Shown here piece by piece: positions 7,260 to 13,811 of a stretch of 37,172 nt of DNA (position 1 is the stretch's first letter; each line of letters opens with the position of its first letter). A program made the position numbers and the translations under genes. A model generated the notes under the pieces. The model did no database searches and was not told the DNA's origin. It saw nothing but the letters and a program-made list of their open reading frames with translations. Origin of the DNA: an uncultured Collinsella sp. (GTDB lineage: Bacteria; Actinomycetota; Coriobacteriia; Coriobacteriales; Coriobacteriaceae). The stretch lies in assembly GCA_900543505.1 (NCBI GenBank), contig UQSB01000018.1, positions 1 through 37,172 on the forward strand. The letters are read 5' to 3'.

Positions 7260-7284
7260 GGTCGTCCTCTTTTCTATAGGAAAC

Positions 7285-7305
7285 GGGCCGTCATCGCGAC
7301 GGCCC
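7285..7305 (-). other. Hairpin between the two GH1 genes
   Basis: A perfect 8-bp stem (7285-7292 with 7298-7305) around a 5-base loop lies between the two glucosidase genes. Only a weak T-tract follows on the minus strand. It could be a leaky terminator or a stabilising structure at the mRNA processing site. Confidence 0.5.
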
Positions 7306-7325
7306 TCACACTTGTTGAATGAAAG

Positions 7326-8789
7326 CTAGTCGAGGTCAGCACCGTTGGTGGCGATAACCTTCTGGTACCAATCGAAGCTCTTCTTCTTAGAGCGTGCATA
7401 GGTACCGTTGCCCTCATTGTCGAGGTCAACATAGATAAAGCCGTACCGTTTGTCCATTTCGCACGTCGACATCGAGACCAGGTCGATGCACCCCCACGGG
7501 GTATAGCCCATCACGTCGACACCTTCCTCGATAGCAGCGCCGATGGCCTTAATGTGCTCACGGAAGTAGTCGATGCGATAGTCATCGTCAATCGTGCCGT
7601 CTTCGTTGACCTTATCGTAGGCGCCAAGACCGTTCTCGACGATAAAGAGCGGCTTATGGTAGCGGTCCTGCATATCGATCAACGCGTAGGTGAGGCCATC
7701 GGGGTCGACCTGCCAACCCCAGTCAGAAATGGGCAGGAAGGGGTTCTTGACGCCGGTAGCAAGGTTTCCTCCGACTTTCTCGCGCTTGTCCGCATCAATG
7801 GAGTCAACCATCGACATGTAATAAGAAAACGAGACGAAGTCGACCGGATACTGCTTGAGAATGGCCTCGTCACCCATGCCGAACTCGACGTGGATGCCCT
7901 TGCGCTTCCAATAGTTGAGCACATGCTGCGGATACTCGCCAAGTACCTGGACATCGCTATAGAAGTAGTTATCGCGGTTGTCCTTCTGCGCAAGCAGCAT
8001 GTTTTTGGGATTGCAGTTCTCGGGATAGGTGAGGGTGCGCGTGACCATGCAGCCCATCTGAGCACCGGGAACCATCTCGTGCAGCATCTTGGTGGCAAGG
8101 GCGCTCGCCACAAACTGATTGTGCACGCACTGGTAGATAAGCTCCTCGCGCTTATCCTCGGGATAACGCTCGGTGCAAACGCCGATCGTGGTCCAGGGGT
8201 GGCGGAACACAGAGTCGATCTCATTGAATGTGAGCCAATAGGTAACGTACTTTCCAAACTCGCGGAAGCAGACTTCGCAGAAGCGCAAGAAGAAGTCGAT
8301 GACTTCGCGCTTGCCCCAACCATCGTAGTGGTTTGCCAAATAGAGCGGCATCTCGTAGTGGTGAAGCGTCACAAGTGGCTCAATGCCCGCATCCTTCATG
8401 GTGCGGAACAGGTCGCGGTAGTAGTCGATGCCGGCCTGGAGCGGCTCTTCCTCTGTACCCGTGGGGAACAGGCGAGTCCACTGGATGGATACGCGCAGCG
8501 TCTTGAAGCCCATCTCCTGGAAAAGCGCAATGTCCTCCTTGTAGCGATGAAAGAAGTCGATGCCGTGACGCTTGGGGTACACGTGGATATCGGTCGAAGC
8601 CTCGGCCTCCTTGATCTGTTCGTCAGTGATGCCGTGAAGGGCCGCGTAGTCCTTTTTGTCGACCTTGGGCTTATAGGTGGTGCAGTCGGCGACCGAAAGG
8701 CCCTTGCCATCCACATCCCAAGCACCCTCGCACTGGTTGGCGGCAGTGGCACCGCCCCACAAAAAGCCTTCTGGGAACACGTAGCTCAT
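7326..8789 (-). CDS. GH1 6-phospho-beta-glucosidase (upstream copy)
   Basis: A 487-residue family 1 glycoside hydrolase, expected to hydrolyse 6-phospho-beta-glucosides such as phosphorylated cellobiose or aryl glucosides. The acid/base Glu190 lies in TFNEID and the nucleophile Glu385 in VENGLG. The opening FPEGFLWGGATAANQCEGAW and the closing SKKKSFDWYQKVI are typical of 6-phospho-beta-glucosidases. The frame stays open upstream to 9134, but that part overlaps the EIIC gene in another frame. The true ATG at 8789 has AAGGAG just upstream. A strong hairpin terminator sits immediately before this ribosome site, so the GH1 genes are probably expressed below the PTS genes or under separate control. 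Confidence 0.93.
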   Translation of the reverse strand: MSYVFPEGFLWGGATAANQCEGAWDVDGKGLSVADCTTYKPKVDKKDYAALHGITDEQIKEAEASTDIHVYPKRHGIDFFHRYKEDIALFQEMGFKTLRVSIQWTRLFPTGTEEEPLQAGIDYYRDLFRTMKDAGIEPLVTLHHYEMPLYLANHYDGWGKREVIDFFLRFCEVCFREFGKYVTYWLTFNEIDSVFRHPWTTIGVCTERYPEDKREELIYQCVHNQFVASALATKMLHEMVPGAQMGCMVTRTLTYPENCNPKNMLLAQKDNRDNYFYSDVQVLGEYPQHVLNYWKRKGIHVEFGMGDEAILKQYPVDFVSFSYYMSMVDSIDADKREKVGGNLATGVKNPFLPISDWGWQVDPDGLTYALIDMQDRYHKPLFIVENGLGAYDKVNEDGTIDDDYRIDYFREHIKAIGAAIEEGVDVMGYTPWGCIDLVSMSTCEMDKRYGFIYVDLDNEGNGTYARSKKKSFDWYQKVIATNGADLD

Positions 8790-8805
8790 AGTTATCTCCT
8801 TAGTT

Positions 8806-8844
8806 AAAAAGAGGGGCACGGCGCTCCCGTGCACCGCGCCCCTC
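8806..8844 (-). terminator. Terminator between EIIC and the GH1 genes
   Basis: On the minus strand a 14-bp stem (arms 8831-8844 and 8811-8824, with wobble pairs) is followed by TTTTT (opposite 8806-8810). The tract ends 16 bases before the start codon of the first GH1 gene, just before its AAGGAG. It therefore terminates or attenuates transcription from the PTS genes into the glucosidase genes. Confidence 0.85.
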
Positions 8845-8886
8845 GAAGTTACAGGCATATTATCGGACAGCCGATAGGTGTAGCCA

Positions 8887-10197
8887 TTAGGCCTGAGCAG
8901 CCTCTTCCTGCTCCTTCTTGGCCAGCTTGCTGTTGGCGAGGACGAAGGGGATCCAGATAAGGACGCCCACGACGAGCTCGACGACTTGGACCACAACACC
9001 CTGCCAGCCATGGCCAACAAAGGCATTAAGCAGGATGGGCACACCAAAGGGCACGTCAACGGTGTTGCAGGGAAGGAAGCCGATAGAGGTGGCGAACATG
9101 GCGATGGCGACGCAGATACCGGAACCAAAGGCAAACGGAATCGCGTAGATCGGGTTCAAGACCAGAGGGATACCGAAGACGACGGGCTCGGAGATGCCGC
9201 AGATGCCAGGCAGGAAACCGAGCTTGGCGATAGCCTTTTCCTCATCGCGCTTGGAGCACAGGAAAATAGCGATGATGAGGCAGAGGGTCATACCGGCGCC
9301 ACCGGGAGCAACGAAGCAGTTCCAAAAACCCATGGTGAACGGAGAATCGGGCATGGTGCCAGCGGCAAGGGCGGCGGTGTTGGCGGCGATTGCGGCATTG
9401 AACATGGGGTTGCGCACCGGGGAAACAATGAGACCGCCATGGATACCGAGAACCCAGAAGAGCTGGGACACGACAACGATGATGACAACGCCAGCCGGAG
9501 TCTTGAAGGCCGCCTCGAGCGGAGCCTGCATAAGGCCGTAGATCCAATCGTTGATATAGGAGCCGGTAAGGGCCTGGAAGCCAAGGCCGAAGATAGCGCT
9601 CACGACGAGGACAATAAAGACCGGGATCATAACGTTGAAGGACTGGGAGATACCAGAGGGAACCGAAGGAGGCATCTTGATCTTGATCTGGTCGATCTTA
9701 GAGAGCCAGCAGAAAAGCGAACCGAACACAACGGCCGTGATCATGCCGACAAAAAGACCCTGAGCGCCCATCTGAGTGGTAAGAAGACCAGACACCGGAG
9801 CCTCGAGAGCCGTGCCGGCACCGTCGACCTTGATAGAGGTGCAAATCATGGAGATGTAGGCCGCCACGGAGACGAGCGCCGTCGGATACTCCGGAGCCTT
9901 CTTGGCACGGGCCAGGTAAAGGCCAATCAGGAAGGTGATGGGCACCGTCATGAAGGACATGGTGCAGTAGTTGATAGCGGAAAATGCCGGCTCAAGCCCC
10001 GCGAGCGCGGGCACCCATTGTGCAAGCCCCGTCGTGGTGGAAGAGACCAACGTCTTGAGCAGCGTGCCCATAGAACCCACGATAACGAAGGGCATAAACG
10101 CGGTAAAGGCATCCTTAATTGCGGAGAGATATACGTTGTCGCCTACTTTTTCTGCGACAACCATCATCACATCTTCGAATTTCTCGGAGAAAGCCAT
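8887..10197 (-). CDS. PTS lactose/cellobiose-family EIIC permease
   Basis: A 436-residue membrane protein forming the sugar channel of a Lac/Cel-family phosphotransferase system; cellobiose-type beta-glucosides are the likely substrates given the two GH1 genes downstream. About ten hydrophobic segments are visible. Family motifs are LGIHGG near residue 245, the PGGAG turn, and GICGISEPVVFGIPLVLNP near residue 340, which carries the conserved Glu of the sugar site. The C-terminus is charged (KLAKKEQEE) and cytoplasmic. EIIB and EIIA are separate genes upstream in the same operon, as usual for this family. A corresponding gene elsewhere is named celB. Confidence 0.92.
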   Translation of the reverse strand: MAFSEKFEDVMMVVAEKVGDNVYLSAIKDAFTAFMPFVIVGSMGTLLKTLVSSTTTGLAQWVPALAGLEPAFSAINYCTMSFMTVPITFLIGLYLARAKKAPEYPTALVSVAAYISMICTSIKVDGAGTALEAPVSGLLTTQMGAQGLFVGMITAVVFGSLFCWLSKIDQIKIKMPPSVPSGISQSFNVMIPVFIVLVVSAIFGLGFQALTGSYINDWIYGLMQAPLEAAFKTPAGVVIIVVVSQLFWVLGIHGGLIVSPVRNPMFNAAIAANTAALAAGTMPDSPFTMGFWNCFVAPGGAGMTLCLIIAIFLCSKRDEEKAIAKLGFLPGICGISEPVVFGIPLVLNPIYAIPFAFGSGICVAIAMFATSIGFLPCNTVDVPFGVPILLNAFVGHGWQGVVVQVVELVVGVLIWIPFVLANSKLAKKEQEEAAQA

Positions 10198-10244
10198 ATG
10201 ATGTACCTGCTTTCGAAAGTTAATGACGTGCTTTCGGATGTAGA

Positions 10245-10293
10245 CCGCTGTCGAGTGCTAGTCGCACAGCGGCGATTTTGGGCTATTGAGCCC
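10245..10293 (-). other. Two hairpins between EIIB and EIIC
   Basis: Just after the EIIB stop, GGGCT/AGCCC forms a 5-bp stem with loop CAAT (10280-10293). A larger stem (10245-10251 with 10266-10272, extended by CGA/TCG) follows. There is no T-tract, so these are more likely mRNA-processing or stabilising structures that adjust subunit ratios than terminators. Confidence 0.45.
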
Positions 10294-10602
10294 TTATGCC
10301 TTGGCGACCAGGTCCTCCGCCTGCTTGAGGACCTTGGCGCCATCGCAGCTGCCGTAGGCAACCGGATCGATTACGGCAACGGGAGCTTTGCCGTCAACGA
10401 CTTTGGTGAGCTTGCGCTGAAGATGGCGGACCTGCGGGCCAAGCAGCAAAACGTCAAAGTTTCCGAGTTCCTCGGCAACCTGGCCTTGCTCGACGGCCCA
10501 AATCTTGTAATCATCCTTGCCCTGGGCCTTAGCGGCCTCCTCCATCTTGCTCACAACGAGCGAGGTGCTCATACCAGCACAGCAAGCCAACATGATGTTC
10601 AT
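10294..10602 (-). CDS. PTS lactose/cellobiose-family EIIB
   Basis: A 102-residue cytoplasmic EIIB domain that takes phosphate from EIIA and passes it to the incoming sugar. The P-loop MLACCAGMSTSLVV places the phosphorylated cysteine at Cys7, three residues before Gly10; Cys8 is adjacent. Downstream GPQVRH and the closing EDLVAKA helix fit the family. Length matches stand-alone cellobiose EIIB proteins (celA elsewhere). An AAGGAG-like site precedes the ATG. It sits between the EIIA gene (63-base gap) and the EIIC gene on the same strand. Confidence 0.93.
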   Translation of the reverse strand: MNIMLACCAGMSTSLVVSKMEEAAKAQGKDDYKIWAVEQGQVAEELGNFDVLLLGPQVRHLQRKLTKVVDGKAPVAVIDPVAYGSCDGAKVLKQAEDLVAKA

Positions 10603-10665
10603 AACGGACTCCTTTCAAAAGCGCTCATCTTGGGCGCCCGATTGACCAAACTCGGTATTTTAGGG

Positions 10666-10986
10666 TTACTTGCCCTCGTACTTATCGCGATAAAGCTCGA
10701 TAAAGCGCTCGGCAAAATCACTCGCCATGATGGCCATCGTCAGATGGTCTTCGGCATGGATCAAGATGATGTTGATATCGACGGTATTGCCGTTCGCTTC
10801 AGCCTGAGTGAGCTCGAACTGCATCTTGTGGGCAGCGCTCATCTCGGACTGCGCCTCGGCGAGCTGTTTCTCGGCCTCTTCGAAATCGCCATCATGGGCG
10901 GCGTCGATTGCCATGAGCGCGGCGGACTTGGCGTTGCCCGCATGCAGGATGATTTGAAGGGCATTTTCATATTTGCTCTCGTCCAT
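10666..10986 (-). CDS. PTS lactose/cellobiose-family EIIA
   Basis: A 106-residue cytoplasmic EIIA protein that carries phosphate from HPr to EIIB. The active-site segment IHAEDHLTMA holds His77, the expected phosphorylated residue, with Asp80 and His81 next to it. The N-terminal helix with GNAKSAALMAIDAA and the following coil-forming segment EEAEKQLAEAQSEM match the trimeric all-helical fold of the family. It starts 12 bases after the regulator stop codon, so it is translationally close-coupled to it. Corresponding genes elsewhere are named celC or lacF. Confidence 0.92.
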   Translation of the reverse strand: MDESKYENALQIILHAGNAKSAALMAIDAAHDGDFEEAEKQLAEAQSEMSAAHKMQFELTQAEANGNTVDINIILIHAEDHLTMAIMASDFAERFIELYRDKYEGK

Positions 10987-10998
10987 CGGTGTCTCCTT

Positions 10999-12930
10999 CT
11001 ACTCGTTGTTGTCTGTTTTTCCATACATATTCAAAAGCTTGACGACGGTCTCCCATCGTTGGTTGTCGACAAGCCCCTGGATAGCCTCTTTGCTGGTAAG
11101 CATCTTGGCCATACTGCGGTAGAAACGGTCAAGCTTCTTGTCCTTAGCCTTTGAGACTGATACTAGAAAGACCGCCCGCACCGCTTGCCCGTTCCATTCG
11201 ACCGGCTCGCGCAGCAGTCCAACGCAAACAAACGTCTCGTCCGTCACGGCCTTGACCGAATGGGGCATGGCGACCTGATTGCCAAAACTCGTCTGCGCGA
11301 GTTCCTCGCGACGCATGACCAGCTGCTTAAACTCGTCAGGCACGTTACGCATGGCGGCGACCTGCTCGCATAGAATTGAGATGACCTCGTTCTTGTCTGC
11401 AGCGACCATATCGGAGACAAAAAGGTCAGCCGAAAAATAAGGTGCAAGGTCACCGGTAACATTTGCACCGGCAAGAATCTCACGAACATCGTGCATATCA
11501 TCGGCATCGAGAAAGAAGCTCACCTCGCGCACGGGCACCGGAAGCGCTCGATGCAGGGGCACCGTGGTAAAAACGTAATCGATACCCGTCATATCAATAC
11601 TGTCGACATGGGAGGCATCGCAGGTCACAATCTTGTCCACGAGAGCACCGAACTCTTGGCGGTATCGGTACTCAAGGAGCTTGGCGCTTCCCTGTCCGCT
11701 CGCGCACACTACGAGGATATTCTTACGCGGGACCTCGCTCTTCTGGCGCTCAAGCGCCAAGGCGAAGGCGAGTGCGATATAGCCGATCTCGTCATCCGAA
11801 AGACGACTACCGTAGTGCTCGGCAAGGATGACCGACGAATCGAGTGCCATCGAATACGCGAGCGCGAATCTCTCCTTGATATCGGCAAGCAGCGGATTAT
11901 CGATATGCATGCGATATTTGAGACGCACGGCAAGCGGAACGATATGACGCGCGAGGTTCATGCGGAGCTCAAGATCGCCGCGAAAATCAAAGTGATAGGA
12001 ATCCCAGATGCACTCGAGCATCTCAGTGACCACATCCCAAACCTCGTCGGAAATTACGAGACCTTCATCTGCACCGTCGGAACTAGCATACAGAGATTGC
12101 TTTCCCGCAAGGTGAATGGCGATGTAGGCAACCTCCTCCTCTGGGAGCCGAATGTCGAAAGCTTTCTCGATACGCAAAGCCACACAACCGGCCACCGCAA
12201 ACTCGCGCGCTGTACGCAGCTTCTCAATATGTTCGGCTTCGAGCGGGACGTAGCACTGCTCGCGGATTCGCCAAATGGCGACCGCGATATGAACCAGCAA
12301 GTTTTGATAGGCCGCTGAGTTGATTTGGAAGCCTTCCTCGGCAATGACCTCATTCACACAGGTGGCAATCGTGTCGAGGGTCACCTGGTTCTGAGAATCG
12401 CTCTCACGATGCTCTGCAAGCTTGTCGAGCGTAATGCTTGCCAAGCAGAGGCGACGCGACATCTCCGAGCCGCTCACGCGAATCCCGTAATGAGGACGCC
12501 GTTCAAGCTTGAGATCGAACTTGGCCAGCTGTGCCTCAACCCGCTTGAGATCGCCTGAAATAGCATTGCGGGATACATAGAGGATCTCCGAAAGATCGTC
12601 CAGGGTGATCCAGTCGACGCGACTCAACAGGTCGTTCAGCAAGTACTCAACGCGCCCCTCGCTCGTAGAGGGAATTGACTTGAGACCCCCATTGGATGCA
12701 TCGTCCTTGATCGAGCGGTATGCGTCGCAATCGCTGATATTGAGGGTATAACCCCCGCCACGGTGTTTATGGATATGGGCCTGAGGCTCGAGGACAGCGT
12801 TGAGCTTCTTGACATAAGTACGAATCGTGCGATCGCTCACGCCAAACTCTTCGCAAAGACGAGCGGGCGAAACATCGTGATTAGCCTCTATGTAGTCAAG
12901 TACTTTTTGAACCTGTGAATCTAACACCAA
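10999..12930 (-). CDS. PRD-containing transcriptional activator (LicR/BglG type)
   Basis: A 643-residue regulator with an N-terminal helix-turn-helix (SPARLCEEFGVSDRTIRTYVKKL, residues about 20-45), two PTS regulation domains, an EIIB-like domain with Cys409 in VVCASGQG, and an EIIA-like domain with His557 in AMPHS. This layout matches LicR/MtlR-type DNA-binding activators rather than RNA antiterminators. PRD1 keeps His214 and His273. PRD2 keeps His329, but the second position is Ala388 (YIALAF instead of the usual YIALHF), so one phosphorylation input may be lost. The likely start is TTG at 12930, 7 bases after GGAGG; GTG at 12927 is possible. It heads the PTS-GH1 operon and probably controls it. 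Confidence 0.9.
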   Translation of the reverse strand: MVLDSQVQKVLDYIEANHDVSPARLCEEFGVSDRTIRTYVKKLNAVLEPQAHIHKHRGGGYTLNISDCDAYRSIKDDASNGGLKSIPSTSEGRVEYLLNDLLSRVDWITLDDLSEILYVSRNAISGDLKRVEAQLAKFDLKLERRPHYGIRVSGSEMSRRLCLASITLDKLAEHRESDSQNQVTLDTIATCVNEVIAEEGFQINSAAYQNLLVHIAVAIWRIREQCYVPLEAEHIEKLRTAREFAVAGCVALRIEKAFDIRLPEEEVAYIAIHLAGKQSLYASSDGADEGLVISDEVWDVVTEMLECIWDSYHFDFRGDLELRMNLARHIVPLAVRLKYRMHIDNPLLADIKERFALAYSMALDSSVILAEHYGSRLSDDEIGYIALAFALALERQKSEVPRKNILVVCASGQGSAKLLEYRYRQEFGALVDKIVTCDASHVDSIDMTGIDYVFTTVPLHRALPVPVREVSFFLDADDMHDVREILAGANVTGDLAPYFSADLFVSDMVAADKNEVISILCEQVAAMRNVPDEFKQLVMRREELAQTSFGNQVAMPHSVKAVTDETFVCVGLLREPVEWNGQAVRAVFLVSVSKAKDKKLDRFYRSMAKMLTSKEAIQGLVDNQRWETVVKLLNMYGKTDNNE

Positions 12931-13046
12931 CGTTTCACCTCCCCGTATCTATCCGACAATTAGAAAGATACAAGGTTTATGAAAGGTGTTCCACAATCCC
13001 GATTTCCCCAGAAGTCGGAAGTCTCTTGGGTGGAAACGGAAACTGT

Positions 13047-13727
13047 CTAGCGCATGAACGGGTTGCACATGAGTTCACGCGCCATAGTGGTCGAGGGACC
13101 GTGGCCAGTCAAACAAACGGTATCGGGTGGAAGCATGTGGGCGAGCTTGGAGAGCGAGCGCAGAATCGCTGCCTCGTCGCCACCGGCAAGATCGGTGCGG
13201 CCGTGGCTGCCCGGGAATAGGGTGTCGCCCACAAAGGCAATGTTCCTCTGCTCAGTGGCGGCGAACAGAACGATGCCGCCCGGTGTGTGCCCGGGCACCT
13301 CAATTACCTGCAGGCAAATGTCGCCCAGCTCAATGGTGTCGCCCTCGGCAAGCAGCCGCGTCGGCTCACCTGGATCGGGCGTCTCGATGCCCCACATCGC
13401 TCGCTGCTCCTCGATATTCGCATGCGGCACTGCTGCGTCCTTGCCACACAGCTCGTACAGGGCGTCGGCGCCAACGGCGGCCCGAACTCCAGCGACACCG
13501 CCAACATGGTCGGCGTGACCGTGCGTGCAAACGGCGCCGAGCACCTGCACATCGGGGTGTTCGGCTCGAATATGCTCCACCAAGCGCTCGCCTTCCCATG
13601 CGGGATCGATAATCACGCACTCATTGTCCGTAATAACAGCATAGCTATTGGTCTGAATGGGACCGTTTACGAGCGTCTCGATCTCGACCGATCCCTTGGG
13701 AGTTAAATCCAAGGACGCAGCGCCCAT
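13047..13727 (-). CDS. MBL-fold metallo-hydrolase (glyoxalase II-like)
   Basis: A 226-residue metallo-beta-lactamase-fold hydrolase. The metal-binding motif THGHADH supplies His69, His71, Asp73 and His74. Further ligands are expected at the His in VPGHTPGG, the Asp in FVGDTLFPG and the His in LTGHGPST. The overall pattern resembles the glyoxalase II/YcbL group, which often cleaves thioesters, but it lacks the C-terminal domain of true glyoxalase II and the substrate is unknown. It lies downstream of rel on the same strand, separated by a strong hairpin, and has AGGAGAGG before its ATG. Confidence 0.9.
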   Translation of the reverse strand: MGAASLDLTPKGSVEIETLVNGPIQTNSYAVITDNECVIIDPAWEGERLVEHIRAEHPDVQVLGAVCTHGHADHVGGVAGVRAAVGADALYELCGKDAAVPHANIEEQRAMWGIETPDPGEPTRLLAEGDTIELGDICLQVIEVPGHTPGGIVLFAATEQRNIAFVGDTLFPGSHGRTDLAGGDEAAILRSLSKLAHMLPPDTVCLTGHGPSTTMARELMCNPFMR

Positions 13728-13747
13728 GTCCCTCTCCTCTCTATAGA

Positions 13748-13775
13748 ACTCGAGGCATCAAACGATGCCTCGAGT
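13748..13775 (-). terminator. Hairpin after rel
   Basis: A perfect 12-bp stem (13748-13759 with 13764-13775) with a 4-base loop lies about 40 bases past the rel stop codon. The T-tract after it on the minus strand is weak. It probably ends or reduces rel transcription ahead of the MBL-fold gene. Confidence 0.65.
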
Positions 13776-13811
13776 GTAGCGAATATCGATAATGTGGCAC
13801 GTTCGTCGCGA

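Noticed and set aside
8790..9134. A 115-residue N-terminal extension of the upstream GH1 enzyme
   Set aside because: It overlaps the EIIC gene in another frame, crosses the intergenic terminator and reads as low-complexity sequence. The GH1 start is at 8789.
8986..11154. A 722-codon open frame on the plus strand opposite the EIIC, EIIB and EIIA genes
   Set aside because: It is antisense to well-supported PTS genes, is rich in Asp, His, Gly and Arg as expected from GC-rich antisense frames, and has no ribosome site or recognisable domain.
10999..12930. The regulator as an RNA-binding antiterminator (BglG/LicT)
   Set aside because: The N-terminus is a DNA-binding helix-turn-helix, not a CAT RNA-binding domain, and EIIB- and EIIA-like domains follow the PRDs as in LicR/MtlR activators.
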